Positions 1 to 6,959 of a DNA stretch of 18,460 nt are shown piece after piece. Source of the DNA: Tissierellia bacterium (GTDB taxonomy: Bacteria > Bacillota > Clostridia > Tissierellales > Tepidimicrobiaceae). Numbering within the stretch: position 1 is the stretch's first letter; the number at the start of each line of letters is the position of its first letter. The stretch spans positions 1 through 18,460 of the forward strand of contig JAAYRM010000190.1 of the NCBI GenBank assembly GCA_012518745.1. The letters are read 5' to 3'. Under the pieces are notes generated by a model. It ran no database searches and was not told where the DNA came from. It saw only the letters and a list, made by a program, of their open reading frames with translations. A program made the position numbers and the translations under genes.

Positions 1-39
1 AATAAAACCGAGCTGGAGGATGAATATGCCCTAAAATAA
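1..39 (+). CDS. C-terminal end of an upstream gene (partial, unidentified)
   Basis: Frame 1 reads NKTELEDEYALK and then TAA at 37-39, 52 bases before the aroH start. The acidic tail and the close spacing fit the end of a gene in the same operon as aroH. Twelve residues are too few to identify it. A second frame is also open from the window edge to a stop at 32-34, so even the frame is uncertain. Confidence 0.4.
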   Translation, partial: NKTELEDEYALK

Positions 40-91
40 CTTGTTTGATTATAATTTATACTATATAATTATTAAAGAGGAAGGGATAGGA

Positions 92-454
92 ATGCAATTA
101 GTATCTATTCGAGGAGCTACCACCATAGAGGATAATATGCAACAAAAAATAATCCATGGGACAAAGCAATTACTATTGGAAATGGAAAGAAGCAATAATT
201 TGGATAGAAGAAATGTGGTAAGTATTTTCTTTTCTGCAACCAAGGACCTCAATACAGAATATCCGGCCAAGGCTGCTAGGTTATTAGGATATAATCAATG
301 TGGCCTTATGTGTTTTAATGAGATGGATGTAATAGATGGAATCGATAAATGTATCAGGGTTATGATCCTTTACAACGGTGTATCAGAACAGAAGAAGGTT
401 AAACATATATATCTCGGAAAAGCAAAGACATTGAGACCTGATTTAAATCCGTAG
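92..454 (+). CDS. aroH: chorismate mutase, AroH type
   Basis: Converts chorismate to prephenate, the branch point towards phenylalanine and tyrosine, in the cytoplasm. The 120-residue protein matches the small Bacillus-type AroH fold along its whole length: IRGATT with Arg7, the YPAKA-AR segment with Arg63, CFNEMDV with Cys74 and Glu77, KCIRVM with Arg89, Tyr107, and a C-terminal LRPDL. These correspond to the active-site residues of Bacillus subtilis AroH (Arg7, Arg63, Cys75, Glu78, Arg90, Tyr108). An upstream in-frame ATG at 41 has no ribosome binding site. The ATG at 92 follows GAGGAAGGGA and places Arg7 correctly, so I chose it. It is followed by cmk in the same direction. Confidence 0.95.
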   Translation: MQLVSIRGATTIEDNMQQKIIHGTKQLLLEMERSNNLDRRNVVSIFFSATKDLNTEYPAKAARLLGYNQCGLMCFNEMDVIDGIDKCIRVMILYNGVSEQKKVKHIYLGKAKTLRPDLNP

Positions 455-509
455 GGACGATAAGGCCACCAATGAGTGGCTGTTATTATGTTTGAAGGGG
501 TGTGGTATC

Positions 510-1175
510 ATGGCTATCAATCATTTAATAATAGCAGTTGATGGCCCAGCAGGGTCCGGAAAGAGCACGTTAGCCAGAAAAATTGCCGATATTCTGGGAA
601 TGGAATATATAGACACGGGTGCAATGTATAGAGCGTTGACATTGAAGGTTATCGAAGAGGGAATTGACCCTACAGATGAGGATGATGTGTTGGGGCTATT
701 GGAAGAAACCACAATTACTTATGAAAATAACTATATATACTTAGATGGACTCGAAGTAGATAAAAAGATTAGAGAAAACATCATAAATAAACATGTTTCA
801 GATATCGCTAAAATTGAAGGCGTAAGGATTAAGATGGTTGAACTCCAACGGGAACTAGCACGATCGGATAATGTTATTATGGATGGCAGGGATATTGGGA
901 CCGTTGTTTTGCCAGATGCCAATTTTAAATTCTTTATCGTTGCCTCAGTTGAAGAAAGGGCAAGGAGAAGGTATAGGGAGCTCGTCGATAGAGGCGAACC
1001 GGATATTACTTACCAGGGAATATTACAAGGTATCAAAGATAGGGATAGATTGGATAGCACTAGACAGGTCGCTCCTCTATATAAAAGTCCTGATGCCTAT
1101 GAGATTGATACGACCAGTAAAACAGTAGATGAATCCGTAACTGAAATTCTTAATATAATAAGGGGAGGGAAATAA
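510..1175 (+). CDS. cmk: (d)CMP kinase
   Basis: Cytidylate kinase transfers a phosphate from ATP to CMP or dCMP, feeding CTP and dCTP pools. The 221-residue protein has the P-loop GPAGSGKST at residues 12-20, then DTGAMYRALTL (substrate binding), MDGRDIGTVVLPDA, the Arg-rich RARRRYREL lid segment and DRLDSTRQVAPL, all typical of bacterial Cmk. An in-frame TTG at 492 is possible. However, GAAGGGG at 494-500 sits 9 bases before the ATG at 510, and a start at 510 gives the usual short N-terminus before the P-loop. The stop touches the TTG start of the next gene. The cmk-plsC-ispH-rpsA order is a familiar Firmicutes cluster. Confidence 0.95.
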   Translation: MAINHLIIAVDGPAGSGKSTLARKIADILGMEYIDTGAMYRALTLKVIEEGIDPTDEDDVLGLLEETTITYENNYIYLDGLEVDKKIRENIINKHVSDIAKIEGVRIKMVELQRELARSDNVIMDGRDIGTVVLPDANFKFFIVASVEERARRRYRELVDRGEPDITYQGILQGIKDRDRLDSTRQVAPLYKSPDAYEIDTTSKTVDESVTEILNIIRGGK

Positions 1176-1760
1176 TTGTACTTTTATAAGGCTGTAAGGA
1201 TCTTTGTATCGATTATATTTAGAATAATATTTCGTATCAGGATTCAAGGCAAGGATAATATACCAAGGGGTGGAAGGTTTATATTATGTTCAAATCATAT
1301 AAGCATTCTAGATCCCATAATACTGGCAATTGCCATACCAAGACCCGTTCATTTTATGGCTAAGAAGGAATTATTTAATAATAGATTTTTAGGGAAACTT
1401 ATTTCCATGTTAGGGGCATTTCCAGTAGACAGGAGTGGGTCTGACCTATCCGCCATTAGATCTTCCCTTAGGGTATTAAAAGATGAAGGTATTTTGGGTA
1501 TGTTTCCCGAGGGCACGAGGGTGAAGGAATTTAATATGGATACCGTTAAGCCGGGTATAGGTATGATTGCGATAAAGGGCAACTCTCCTGTCATACCGGT
1601 ATATATCGATTCAAAATATAATATCTTAGGAAGGGTAGATATTAAAATTGGTAAATTGATTTGTTTTGATGAATATTATGATCAAAGGCTTAGTACAAAG
1701 GATTATGGGGAAATTAGTAAAAACATTATGCAATCAATCTATTTATTAAGGGATATATAG
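1176..1760 (+). CDS. plsC: 1-acyl-sn-glycerol-3-phosphate acyltransferase (PlsC family)
   Basis: Adds the second acyl chain to lysophosphatidic acid to make phosphatidic acid, at the inner face of the membrane. The 194-residue protein has an N-terminal hydrophobic segment (about residues 8-20), the catalytic NHISILDP motif with His41 and Asp46 (the family's HX4D), FPEGTR at 110-115 for glycerol phosphate binding, and PVIPVYI at 138-144. The start is TTG, directly after the cmk stop. AGGGGAGGGA inside the end of cmk gives a 6-7 base spacing, so translation is probably coupled. Acyl donor preference cannot be read from the sequence. A relative acting on another lysophospholipid is possible but less likely in this position. 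Confidence 0.9.
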   Translation: MYFYKAVRIFVSIIFRIIFRIRIQGKDNIPRGGRFILCSNHISILDPIILAIAIPRPVHFMAKKELFNNRFLGKLISMLGAFPVDRSGSDLSAIRSSLRVLKDEGILGMFPEGTRVKEFNMDTVKPGIGMIAIKGNSPVIPVYIDSKYNILGRVDIKIGKLICFDEYYDQRLSTKDYGEISKNIMQSIYLLRDI

Positions 1761-1772
1761 GGGTGGATGGGT

Positions 1773-3734
1773 TTGAATATATATATTGCTAAACATGCTG
1801 GATATTGTTTTGGAGTTAAAAATGCAGTGAAACTCACGGTACAAGCCTTGGAGCAGGCCGATAATAAACCTGTCTACTCGCTGGGCCCCTTAATCCACAA
1901 TCCCCAGATGGTGGATAAGCTGCGAAAAGATGGTCTGAAAATCCTGAAGGATCCACAAGATTTAGATGATGGCAGGATAATCATACGTGCCCACGGTATT
2001 CCAAGGGACATTCAATGCAATATGGAGGATAGGAACTTAGAATTGATCGATGCCACATGTCCTTTCGTAAAGGCAGTCCATAGGAAAGTAGATAGATATT
2101 ATAAATTGGGGTATAAGATTATTATAGTGGGAGATGAGAACCATCCGGAAGTAATCGGCATCAATGGATGGTGTAATTACGAAGGTATTATAGTAGCTAG
2201 TGAAGAAGTTGCTCATAAAATTGGATCACATGATAAGATATGTATTGTTTCGCAAACTACCAACACCTTAGAAAAATTCGAGAATATTTCCAGTATCCTT
2301 CTTAATAAAGGTATCGAAGTAAAGATATTCAACACGATATGTAATGCTACCAATTTACGGCAGAAATCCTGTAAGGAATTGGCGGAAAAAGTAGATGCTA
2401 TGATTGTCATAGGTGGTTATAATAGTTCTAATACAAATAAATTGGCACAGATTAGTGAACAATATTGTAAAAATGTATATCATATTGAAACATCTAAGGA
2501 ATTACCTTTGCAACAGATGAAGAAATTTAATACAATAGGAATAACCGCAGGTGCTTCCACGCCTGGTTGGATAATTAAGGAGGTTGTTAATATAATGAAT
2601 GGTATTAATGATAACGAGATAATGGAGGCAATAGAGAATTCATTGGTAAATATTAATAGAGGGGATATAGTAGATGGAAAGGTTATATATGTAACAGAGG
2701 AAGAGGTAATGGTAAATATCAACTATAAATCGGATGGGATAATTAAGCGGGAAGAATTGTCCAATGACCCTCATATTAGGCCTAAGGATTTGTTCAATGA
2801 GGGGGATGAAATAGAGGTATATGTGATCAATTTAGATGATGGCGAAGGAAATGTTGTCTTATCCGTTAAAAGGTTGGAGACGATAAAGAATTGGGAAGAA
2901 TTAGAGAAATCTTATGAAGATGGCGAAACAATAGAATGTAAGGTTCTAACAGAGGTAAGGGGAGGATTATCCGTATCGGTTAAAAATATAAGGGGTTTTA
3001 TGCCAGCATCCCAGATATCCCTTAAATATGTCGATGATCTAAGCGTTTATAAGGATAAGGTGTTAACCGCTAGGATAATAGATTTAGATAGGGATAGAAG
3101 GAGGATTATCTTATCTAGCAGGGTAATAGAACAGGAGAAATTAGAAAAGCAAAGGGAGGCCCTTTGGGATAGCCTAGAAATTGATAGCATAATTGATGGA
3201 CAAGTAGCAAGATTAACCGATTTTGGAGCATTTGTAGATATTGGTGGATTAGATGGATTGATCCATATTTCAGATCTATCATGGGCTCGTATTGGGCACC
3301 CATCTGAAGTGGTAAAACAGGGTGATAAAATTCAGGTAAAAGTTCTCAATTGCGATAGGGAGAGAAATAGAATTTCGCTCGGTCTAAAACAGATTCTACC
3401 TAAACCCTGGGATCTCTTCATTGAAAATAGAGAGATATCTGATATTACTACAGGTAGGGTGGTTAACATTCTAGATTTTGGGGCATTTGTCAGATTAGAA
3501 GAAGGAATAGATGGCCTGGTTCACATTTCCCAGATCTCAAAGGATCATGTTAAAAAACCATCTGATAAATTGGAAATAGGCCAAGAGGTTACGGTAAAGA
3601 TAATCGACATAGATGAGGAAAATCAAAGAATCAGCCTTAGCATGAGGGAAGTAGAAGATTCTATAGATGGATATGAAGAAGATAGTATCGATCCTGATAT
3701 AGAAAATAATATGGAAGATCATCTAGATGAATGA
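1773..3734 (+). CDS. ispH-rpsA: fused 4-hydroxy-3-methylbut-2-enyl diphosphate reductase / ribosomal protein S1
   Basis: The N-terminal part (about residues 1-280) is IspH (LytB), the last step of the MEP isoprenoid pathway. It has the [4Fe-4S] cysteines Cys14 (AGYCFGV), Cys98 (ATCPFV) and Cys192 (ICNAT), the His residues of IHNP, AHG and NHPEV with the acid-base Glu128, and the GGYNSSNT and GAST motifs (numbered from the ATG at 1767). The C-terminal part carries four S1 RNA-binding repeats at about 298-368, 384-453, 474-541 and 559-628; LTDFGAFVDI and ILDFGAFVRL are typical S1 signatures. It ends in an acidic tail. Such fusions are known from Clostridia. The ATG at 1767 touches the only ribosome binding site (GGGGTGG, 1760-1766), so I prefer the TTG at 1773, 6 bases from it. 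I cannot show whether one polypeptide does both jobs or is processed. Confidence 0.93.
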   Translation: MNIYIAKHAGYCFGVKNAVKLTVQALEQADNKPVYSLGPLIHNPQMVDKLRKDGLKILKDPQDLDDGRIIIRAHGIPRDIQCNMEDRNLELIDATCPFVKAVHRKVDRYYKLGYKIIIVGDENHPEVIGINGWCNYEGIIVASEEVAHKIGSHDKICIVSQTTNTLEKFENISSILLNKGIEVKIFNTICNATNLRQKSCKELAEKVDAMIVIGGYNSSNTNKLAQISEQYCKNVYHIETSKELPLQQMKKFNTIGITAGASTPGWIIKEVVNIMNGINDNEIMEAIENSLVNINRGDIVDGKVIYVTEEEVMVNINYKSDGIIKREELSNDPHIRPKDLFNEGDEIEVYVINLDDGEGNVVLSVKRLETIKNWEELEKSYEDGETIECKVLTEVRGGLSVSVKNIRGFMPASQISLKYVDDLSVYKDKVLTARIIDLDRDRRRIILSSRVIEQEKLEKQREALWDSLEIDSIIDGQVARLTDFGAFVDIGGLDGLIHISDLSWARIGHPSEVVKQGDKIQVKVLNCDRERNRISLGLKQILPKPWDLFIENREISDITTGRVVNILDFGAFVRLEEGIDGLVHISQISKDHVKKPSDKLEIGQEVTVKIIDIDEENQRISLSMREVEDSIDGYEEDSIDPDIENNMEDHLDE

Positions 3735-3795
3735 TATAAAAGCTAATGCATTGATATGATATATGATCGATTCCAATTGATCTTGGACGATTTAG

Positions 3796-3845
3796 AGGAT
3801 TTTGATGTGATATAAGGACCTAGTGATCGCATCAAGATCCTTTTA
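3796..3845 (+). terminator. rho-independent terminator after ispH-rpsA
   Basis: The left arm at 3796-3811 (AGGATTTTGATGTGAT) pairs with 3826-3841 (ATCGCATCAAGATCCT) over 16 positions, two of them G-U wobbles, with a 14-base loop. TTTT and an AU-rich tract follow. It lies 61 bases past the ispH-rpsA stop and closes the first transcription unit. Confidence 0.85.
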
Positions 3846-3928
3846 TATAAGGGGCTCTGACATTATATTAATAATTAATCGGAAAGACTGTTAATGTTCT
3901 ACATGATTATTTCAAAGGGGAAGCATTA

Positions 3929-4711
3929 ATGAATAAAAGTGGCTATACAGATTTTAAAAAGAACATATATAATCTAATCGGTATAGATTTAGATTATTAT
4001 AAGGAAAAACAGATGAAGAGAAGAATTACATCTCTGAGGAATAGAAATGGTTTCAGTAGCTTCAAGCAATATTTTATAGGTCTACAAAACGATATGGCCT
4101 TATTAAATGAATTTATAAATTATCTTACCATCAACGTATCGGAATTCTATAGAAATCCCACCCAGTGGCAGACCTTGGAAACCGATATATTGCCTGATTT
4201 AATCGATAATTCCAGAACACCATTGAGAGTTTGGAGCTCAGCATGCTCTACGGGAGAGGAACCTTATTCCCTAGTAATGCTTTTGACTAGGTTTTATAAG
4301 TTAAGGGATATAAAGGTGATAGCCTCAGATATCGATAGGGAGGCAATTAAAAAGGCAAAGCTAGGTATTTATAACGAGAAATCATTGACAAATCTCCCAG
4401 CTGAATTTATAAGGAACTATTTCAATAAGAAAGGTGAGGCCTTTCAAATAGCGGATATAATCAAAGAACGAGTGGAATTTAGAAATATCGATCTATTAAA
4501 GGATCCATTTCCTAAAAATATGGATCTAATTACATGCAGAAATGTAATGATATATTTTACAGAGCATGCTAAACAGATGCTCTATAATAAATTCTATAAT
4601 AGTCTTAGCCAGCGGGGAGTCTTTTTCGTTGGAAGCACGGAACAGATTATATCACCAGAGCGATATAATTTTAAATCAACCAATACTTTTTTCTATAGCA
4701 GAATTGTTTAA
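3929..4711 (+). CDS. cheR: CheR-type protein-glutamate O-methyltransferase
   Basis: S-adenosylmethionine-dependent methylation of glutamates on chemoreceptor cytoplasmic domains. At 260 residues the length is near the family norm. An N-terminal helical CheR_N domain (about 1-75) ends in INYLTINVSEFYRNP. It is followed by the Rossmann methyltransferase domain with motif I WSSACSTGEEPYS (102-114), ASDID (132-136) and DLITCRNVMIYF (199-210). The ATG has AAAGGGG 8 bases upstream. It follows a strong terminator, so it needs its own promoter; I found no convincing one in 3849-3910. No cheB, cheA, cheW or receptor gene lies in the window, so the target is unknown. There is no tetratricopeptide extension, so it is the simple CheR form. 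Confidence 0.92.
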   Translation: MNKSGYTDFKKNIYNLIGIDLDYYKEKQMKRRITSLRNRNGFSSFKQYFIGLQNDMALLNEFINYLTINVSEFYRNPTQWQTLETDILPDLIDNSRTPLRVWSSACSTGEEPYSLVMLLTRFYKLRDIKVIASDIDREAIKKAKLGIYNEKSLTNLPAEFIRNYFNKKGEAFQIADIIKERVEFRNIDLLKDPFPKNMDLITCRNVMIYFTEHAKQMLYNKFYNSLSQRGVFFVGSTEQIISPERYNFKSTNTFFYSRIV

Positions 4712-4856
4712 TGGGAAGCTGTTGAGCATTTTGTCGCAAAACCGATCATCCTGGATATTTAAATCAATATTTGTTAAATAATATATTTAATTTTATGGAG
4801 GTATTTTTGAAGCCCTAAAGAATATAGATAATAAGACTGTATTCCAAGGGGGTAAA

Positions 4857-5462
4857 ATGATGTTAGAGGTAGACAGGGAATATACCATATCTGAAGTAGC
4901 AGAAATAACAGGCTACCCGCCTCATGTACTTCGATATTATGAAAAAGAATTTGATTTGCAAATTCCTCGAAATCAATCGAACCATAGATCCTATACCTAT
5001 ATTGAAATCGAAGCCTTTCAATATATAAAATCTTTACAGGATAAGGGGTTCAGCAATAAACAGATTAAATTGATCATTAAATCTCCAGAGCTATTGGTCG
5101 ATGCTAATGATGAGACGGCATTAACAAGCATTGATTTGGGGAGAGAGAACGGCATTGATTCATTTGAATTGGCCAGGGAGATCAGTGTTAACCTAGAGGA
5201 AAGATTCTTCAATAATTTACTGAGGATTCTCGACAATAATAACGAATATAGCATTCAGGTCATTGAAGAATTGAAGGATGAAATAAATGCATTGAGGGAG
5301 GAACTGACTAGTAAAGAAAGAGATGTATTGATATGTGAAAACGCTAAATTAAAGATGAAGGTTAAGGAAAAATCCTATGAAACCGCTGAATTGAGGGAAA
5401 AAGTCAAACGAATGGAAAGTGAGAAGGGGTTTCTACAGAGAATTTTTAATATCAGCAAATAA
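4857..5462 (+). CDS. MerR-type DNA-binding protein with C-terminal coiled coil
   Basis: The N-terminal 75 residues are a MerR winged helix-turn-helix: YTISEVAEITGYPPHVLRYY, then FDLQIPRNQSNHRSYTYIEI and a helix ending in GFSNKQIKLII. A linker of about 50 residues follows, then a long charged heptad-rich coiled coil at about 132-192, and a short amphipathic end (GFLQRIFN). There is no cysteine-rich metal site or drug-binding domain, so it is not a classical MerR sensor. Two adjacent ATGs (4857, 4860) follow AAGGGGG; the second has the better spacing (7 bases against 4). It may be cotranscribed with cheR (145-bp gap). The layout of an HTH head and a coiled-coil tail resembles the chromosome-anchoring protein RacA, but that is only a comparison of shape. 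Target unknown. Confidence 0.8.
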   Translation: MMLEVDREYTISEVAEITGYPPHVLRYYEKEFDLQIPRNQSNHRSYTYIEIEAFQYIKSLQDKGFSNKQIKLIIKSPELLVDANDETALTSIDLGRENGIDSFELAREISVNLEERFFNNLLRILDNNNEYSIQVIEELKDEINALREELTSKERDVLICENAKLKMKVKEKSYETAELREKVKRMESEKGFLQRIFNISK

Positions 5463-5500
5463 AAAATCCTAATTTGAAACAGCCGGATCTAGGCGATTGT

Positions 5501-5535
5501 AACCGGGACCTATTGGATTAAATAGTGTCCCGGTT
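5501..5535 (+). terminator. probable terminator hairpin after the MerR-type gene
   Basis: AACCGGGAC at 5501-5509 pairs with GTCCCGGTT at 5527-5535. The stem continues inward as CTATT/AATAG past a single-base bulge, leaving a 6-base loop. It is the most GC-rich hairpin nearby and sits between one gene's stop and the next promoter. The following tract is only TTTAAAC, and a run of six T lies 24 bases further on, so termination efficiency is uncertain. Confidence 0.55.
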
Positions 5536-5562
5536 TAAACTGCTCTGATAAGGGGTTCTTTT

Positions 5563-5591
5563 TTGGTCTATCTTTGTTATAATGTTATAAT
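5563..5591 (+). promoter_or_regulatory. sigma-A type promoter for miaB-mutS-mutL-miaA-hfq
   Basis: TTGGTC (5563-5568) is followed after exactly 17 bases by TATAAT (5586-5591). The -10 box is preceded by TGT, giving an extended -10 (TGn-TATAAT). A second TATAAT overlaps upstream at 5578-5583. The miaB start lies about 30 bases downstream. This is the only good promoter seen for the five-gene operon. Confidence 0.75.
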
Positions 5592-5620
5592 AGAATTATC
5601 AAGGCTAGGAGGATATGCTT

Positions 5621-6943
5621 ATGGGAAATAGAAAATATACAATAGTAACGCATGGATGTCAGATGAATGAGCATGATTCAGAGAAGATATCCTGGTTATT
5701 GGAGGATATGGGTTATGAATGGACGGATATCATGGAAGAAAGTGATTTTATTATATATAATACCTGCTCAGTTAGGGAAAATGCCGAATTAAGGGTATAT
5801 GGTCAGTTGGGGGCTCTGAAGCATCTTAAGAGAGAAAATCCAGATTTAGTTATTGGGGTCTGTGGTTGCATGATGCAGATGCAGGAAATTAGGAATACCA
5901 TATTGACCAAGTACCGACATGTGGATATAATCTTTGGTACTAATAATATTCATAAGTTGCCACAGCTGATAGATAGATATATGCAGACAAAGATTACCGT
6001 CATCGATATAGTGGAGGATAATCGGGAGATTGTAGAGAATGTAGATGCTAACCGCAAATATGATTTCAAGGCTTTTGTTAATATAGTATATGGATGTAAT
6101 AATTTTTGCACCTATTGTATTGTACCTCATACAAGGGGCAGGGAAAAGAGTAGGGAGCCTGAGGATATCCTAGAAGAAATTAAAGGTTTAGCCATCCAGG
6201 GCTATAAAGAGGTTACTCTTCTTGGCCAGAATGTTAACTCCTATGGAAAAACATTAAGCTATGATTATTCATTTGCGAAATTATTGATTGCAATTAACGA
6301 AATCGATGGAATCGAACGAATAAGGTTTATGACTTCACACCCAAAAGACCTATCCGATGAATTGATTTGGGCCATGGCCAACCTAGATAAGGTATGTGAA
6401 CATATTCATCTACCTATCCAATCTGGAAGCAATAAGATCTTAAAGGCTATGAATCGAAGATATACCGTAGAGGATTATATAAAATTGGTAGAAAAACTTA
6501 AGGTAGCTATACCCGATATTGCCATAACTACGGATATTATAGTAGGGTTCCCGGGTGAAACAGAACATGATTTTAATGCAACACTGGACCTAGTTAAAGA
6601 GGTCAGATATGATTCTGCATTTACTTTTCTATATTCTATGAGGCAGGGAACAATTGCAGCTAATATGCACAATCAAGTTGATAACAAATTGAAACATAGT
6701 AGGTTTCAAAGGCTGCTAGATACCCTATATCCCATATTTTATGAAAGGAATTTAAAATATAGAGATCAAATCGTAGAGGTATTAGTAGAGGAAATCAGCA
6801 AAAATAATGATAAGGTATTAGCCGGTAGAACGAGGACAGGCAAACTCGTCCATTTCGATGGTGGTGACGATCTGATAGGAAAGTTGGTAGATACTAGGAT
6901 TACAGAGGTTAAATCCTTTACCTTGGAGGCTTGCGTAGTTTAA
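5621..6943 (+). CDS. miaB: tRNA-2-methylthio-N6-dimethylallyladenosine synthase
   Basis: Radical-SAM methylthiotransferase that adds the 2-methylthio group to i6A37 of tRNAs reading UNN codons; it acts after MiaA, which is encoded in the same operon. Numbered from the upstream ATG at 5615, the N-terminal domain has cluster cysteines Cys15 (HGCQMN), Cys51 (NTCSVRENA) and Cys85 (CGCMMQ). The radical-SAM CxxxCxxC is Cys161, Cys165 and Cys168 (YGCNNFCTYCIVP). A C-terminal TRAM domain covers about 375-440. NTCSVRENA fits MiaB better than MtaB or RimO. AGGAGG at 5607-5612 is 2 bases from the ATG at 5615 but 8 from the one at 5621, so I chose 5621 (440 residues). Confidence 0.95.
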   Translation: MGNRKYTIVTHGCQMNEHDSEKISWLLEDMGYEWTDIMEESDFIIYNTCSVRENAELRVYGQLGALKHLKRENPDLVIGVCGCMMQMQEIRNTILTKYRHVDIIFGTNNIHKLPQLIDRYMQTKITVIDIVEDNREIVENVDANRKYDFKAFVNIVYGCNNFCTYCIVPHTRGREKSREPEDILEEIKGLAIQGYKEVTLLGQNVNSYGKTLSYDYSFAKLLIAINEIDGIERIRFMTSHPKDLSDELIWAMANLDKVCEHIHLPIQSGSNKILKAMNRRYTVEDYIKLVEKLKVAIPDIAITTDIIVGFPGETEHDFNATLDLVKEVRYDSAFTFLYSMRQGTIAANMHNQVDNKLKHSRFQRLLDTLYPIFYERNLKYRDQIVEVLVEEISKNNDKVLAGRTRTGKLVHFDGGDDLIGKLVDTRITEVKSFTLEACVV

Positions 6944-6959
6944 AACGGAGGTTGTAATT

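Noticed and set aside
464..481. Small inverted repeat GGCCAC/GTGGCT between aroH and cmk
   Set aside because: Only 6 bp with no T-run; it lies just upstream of the cmk ribosome binding site and is too short to call.
4566..4781. Open frame of 71 codons overlapping the end of cheR
   Set aside because: Out of frame with a clear CheR coding sequence and with no family resemblance; a shadow frame.
4797..4818. GGAGG followed by TTG and a three-codon frame ending in TAA before the MerR-type gene
   Set aside because: Too short to be a supportable gene, no residue pattern of a leader peptide, and no attenuator stem follows it.
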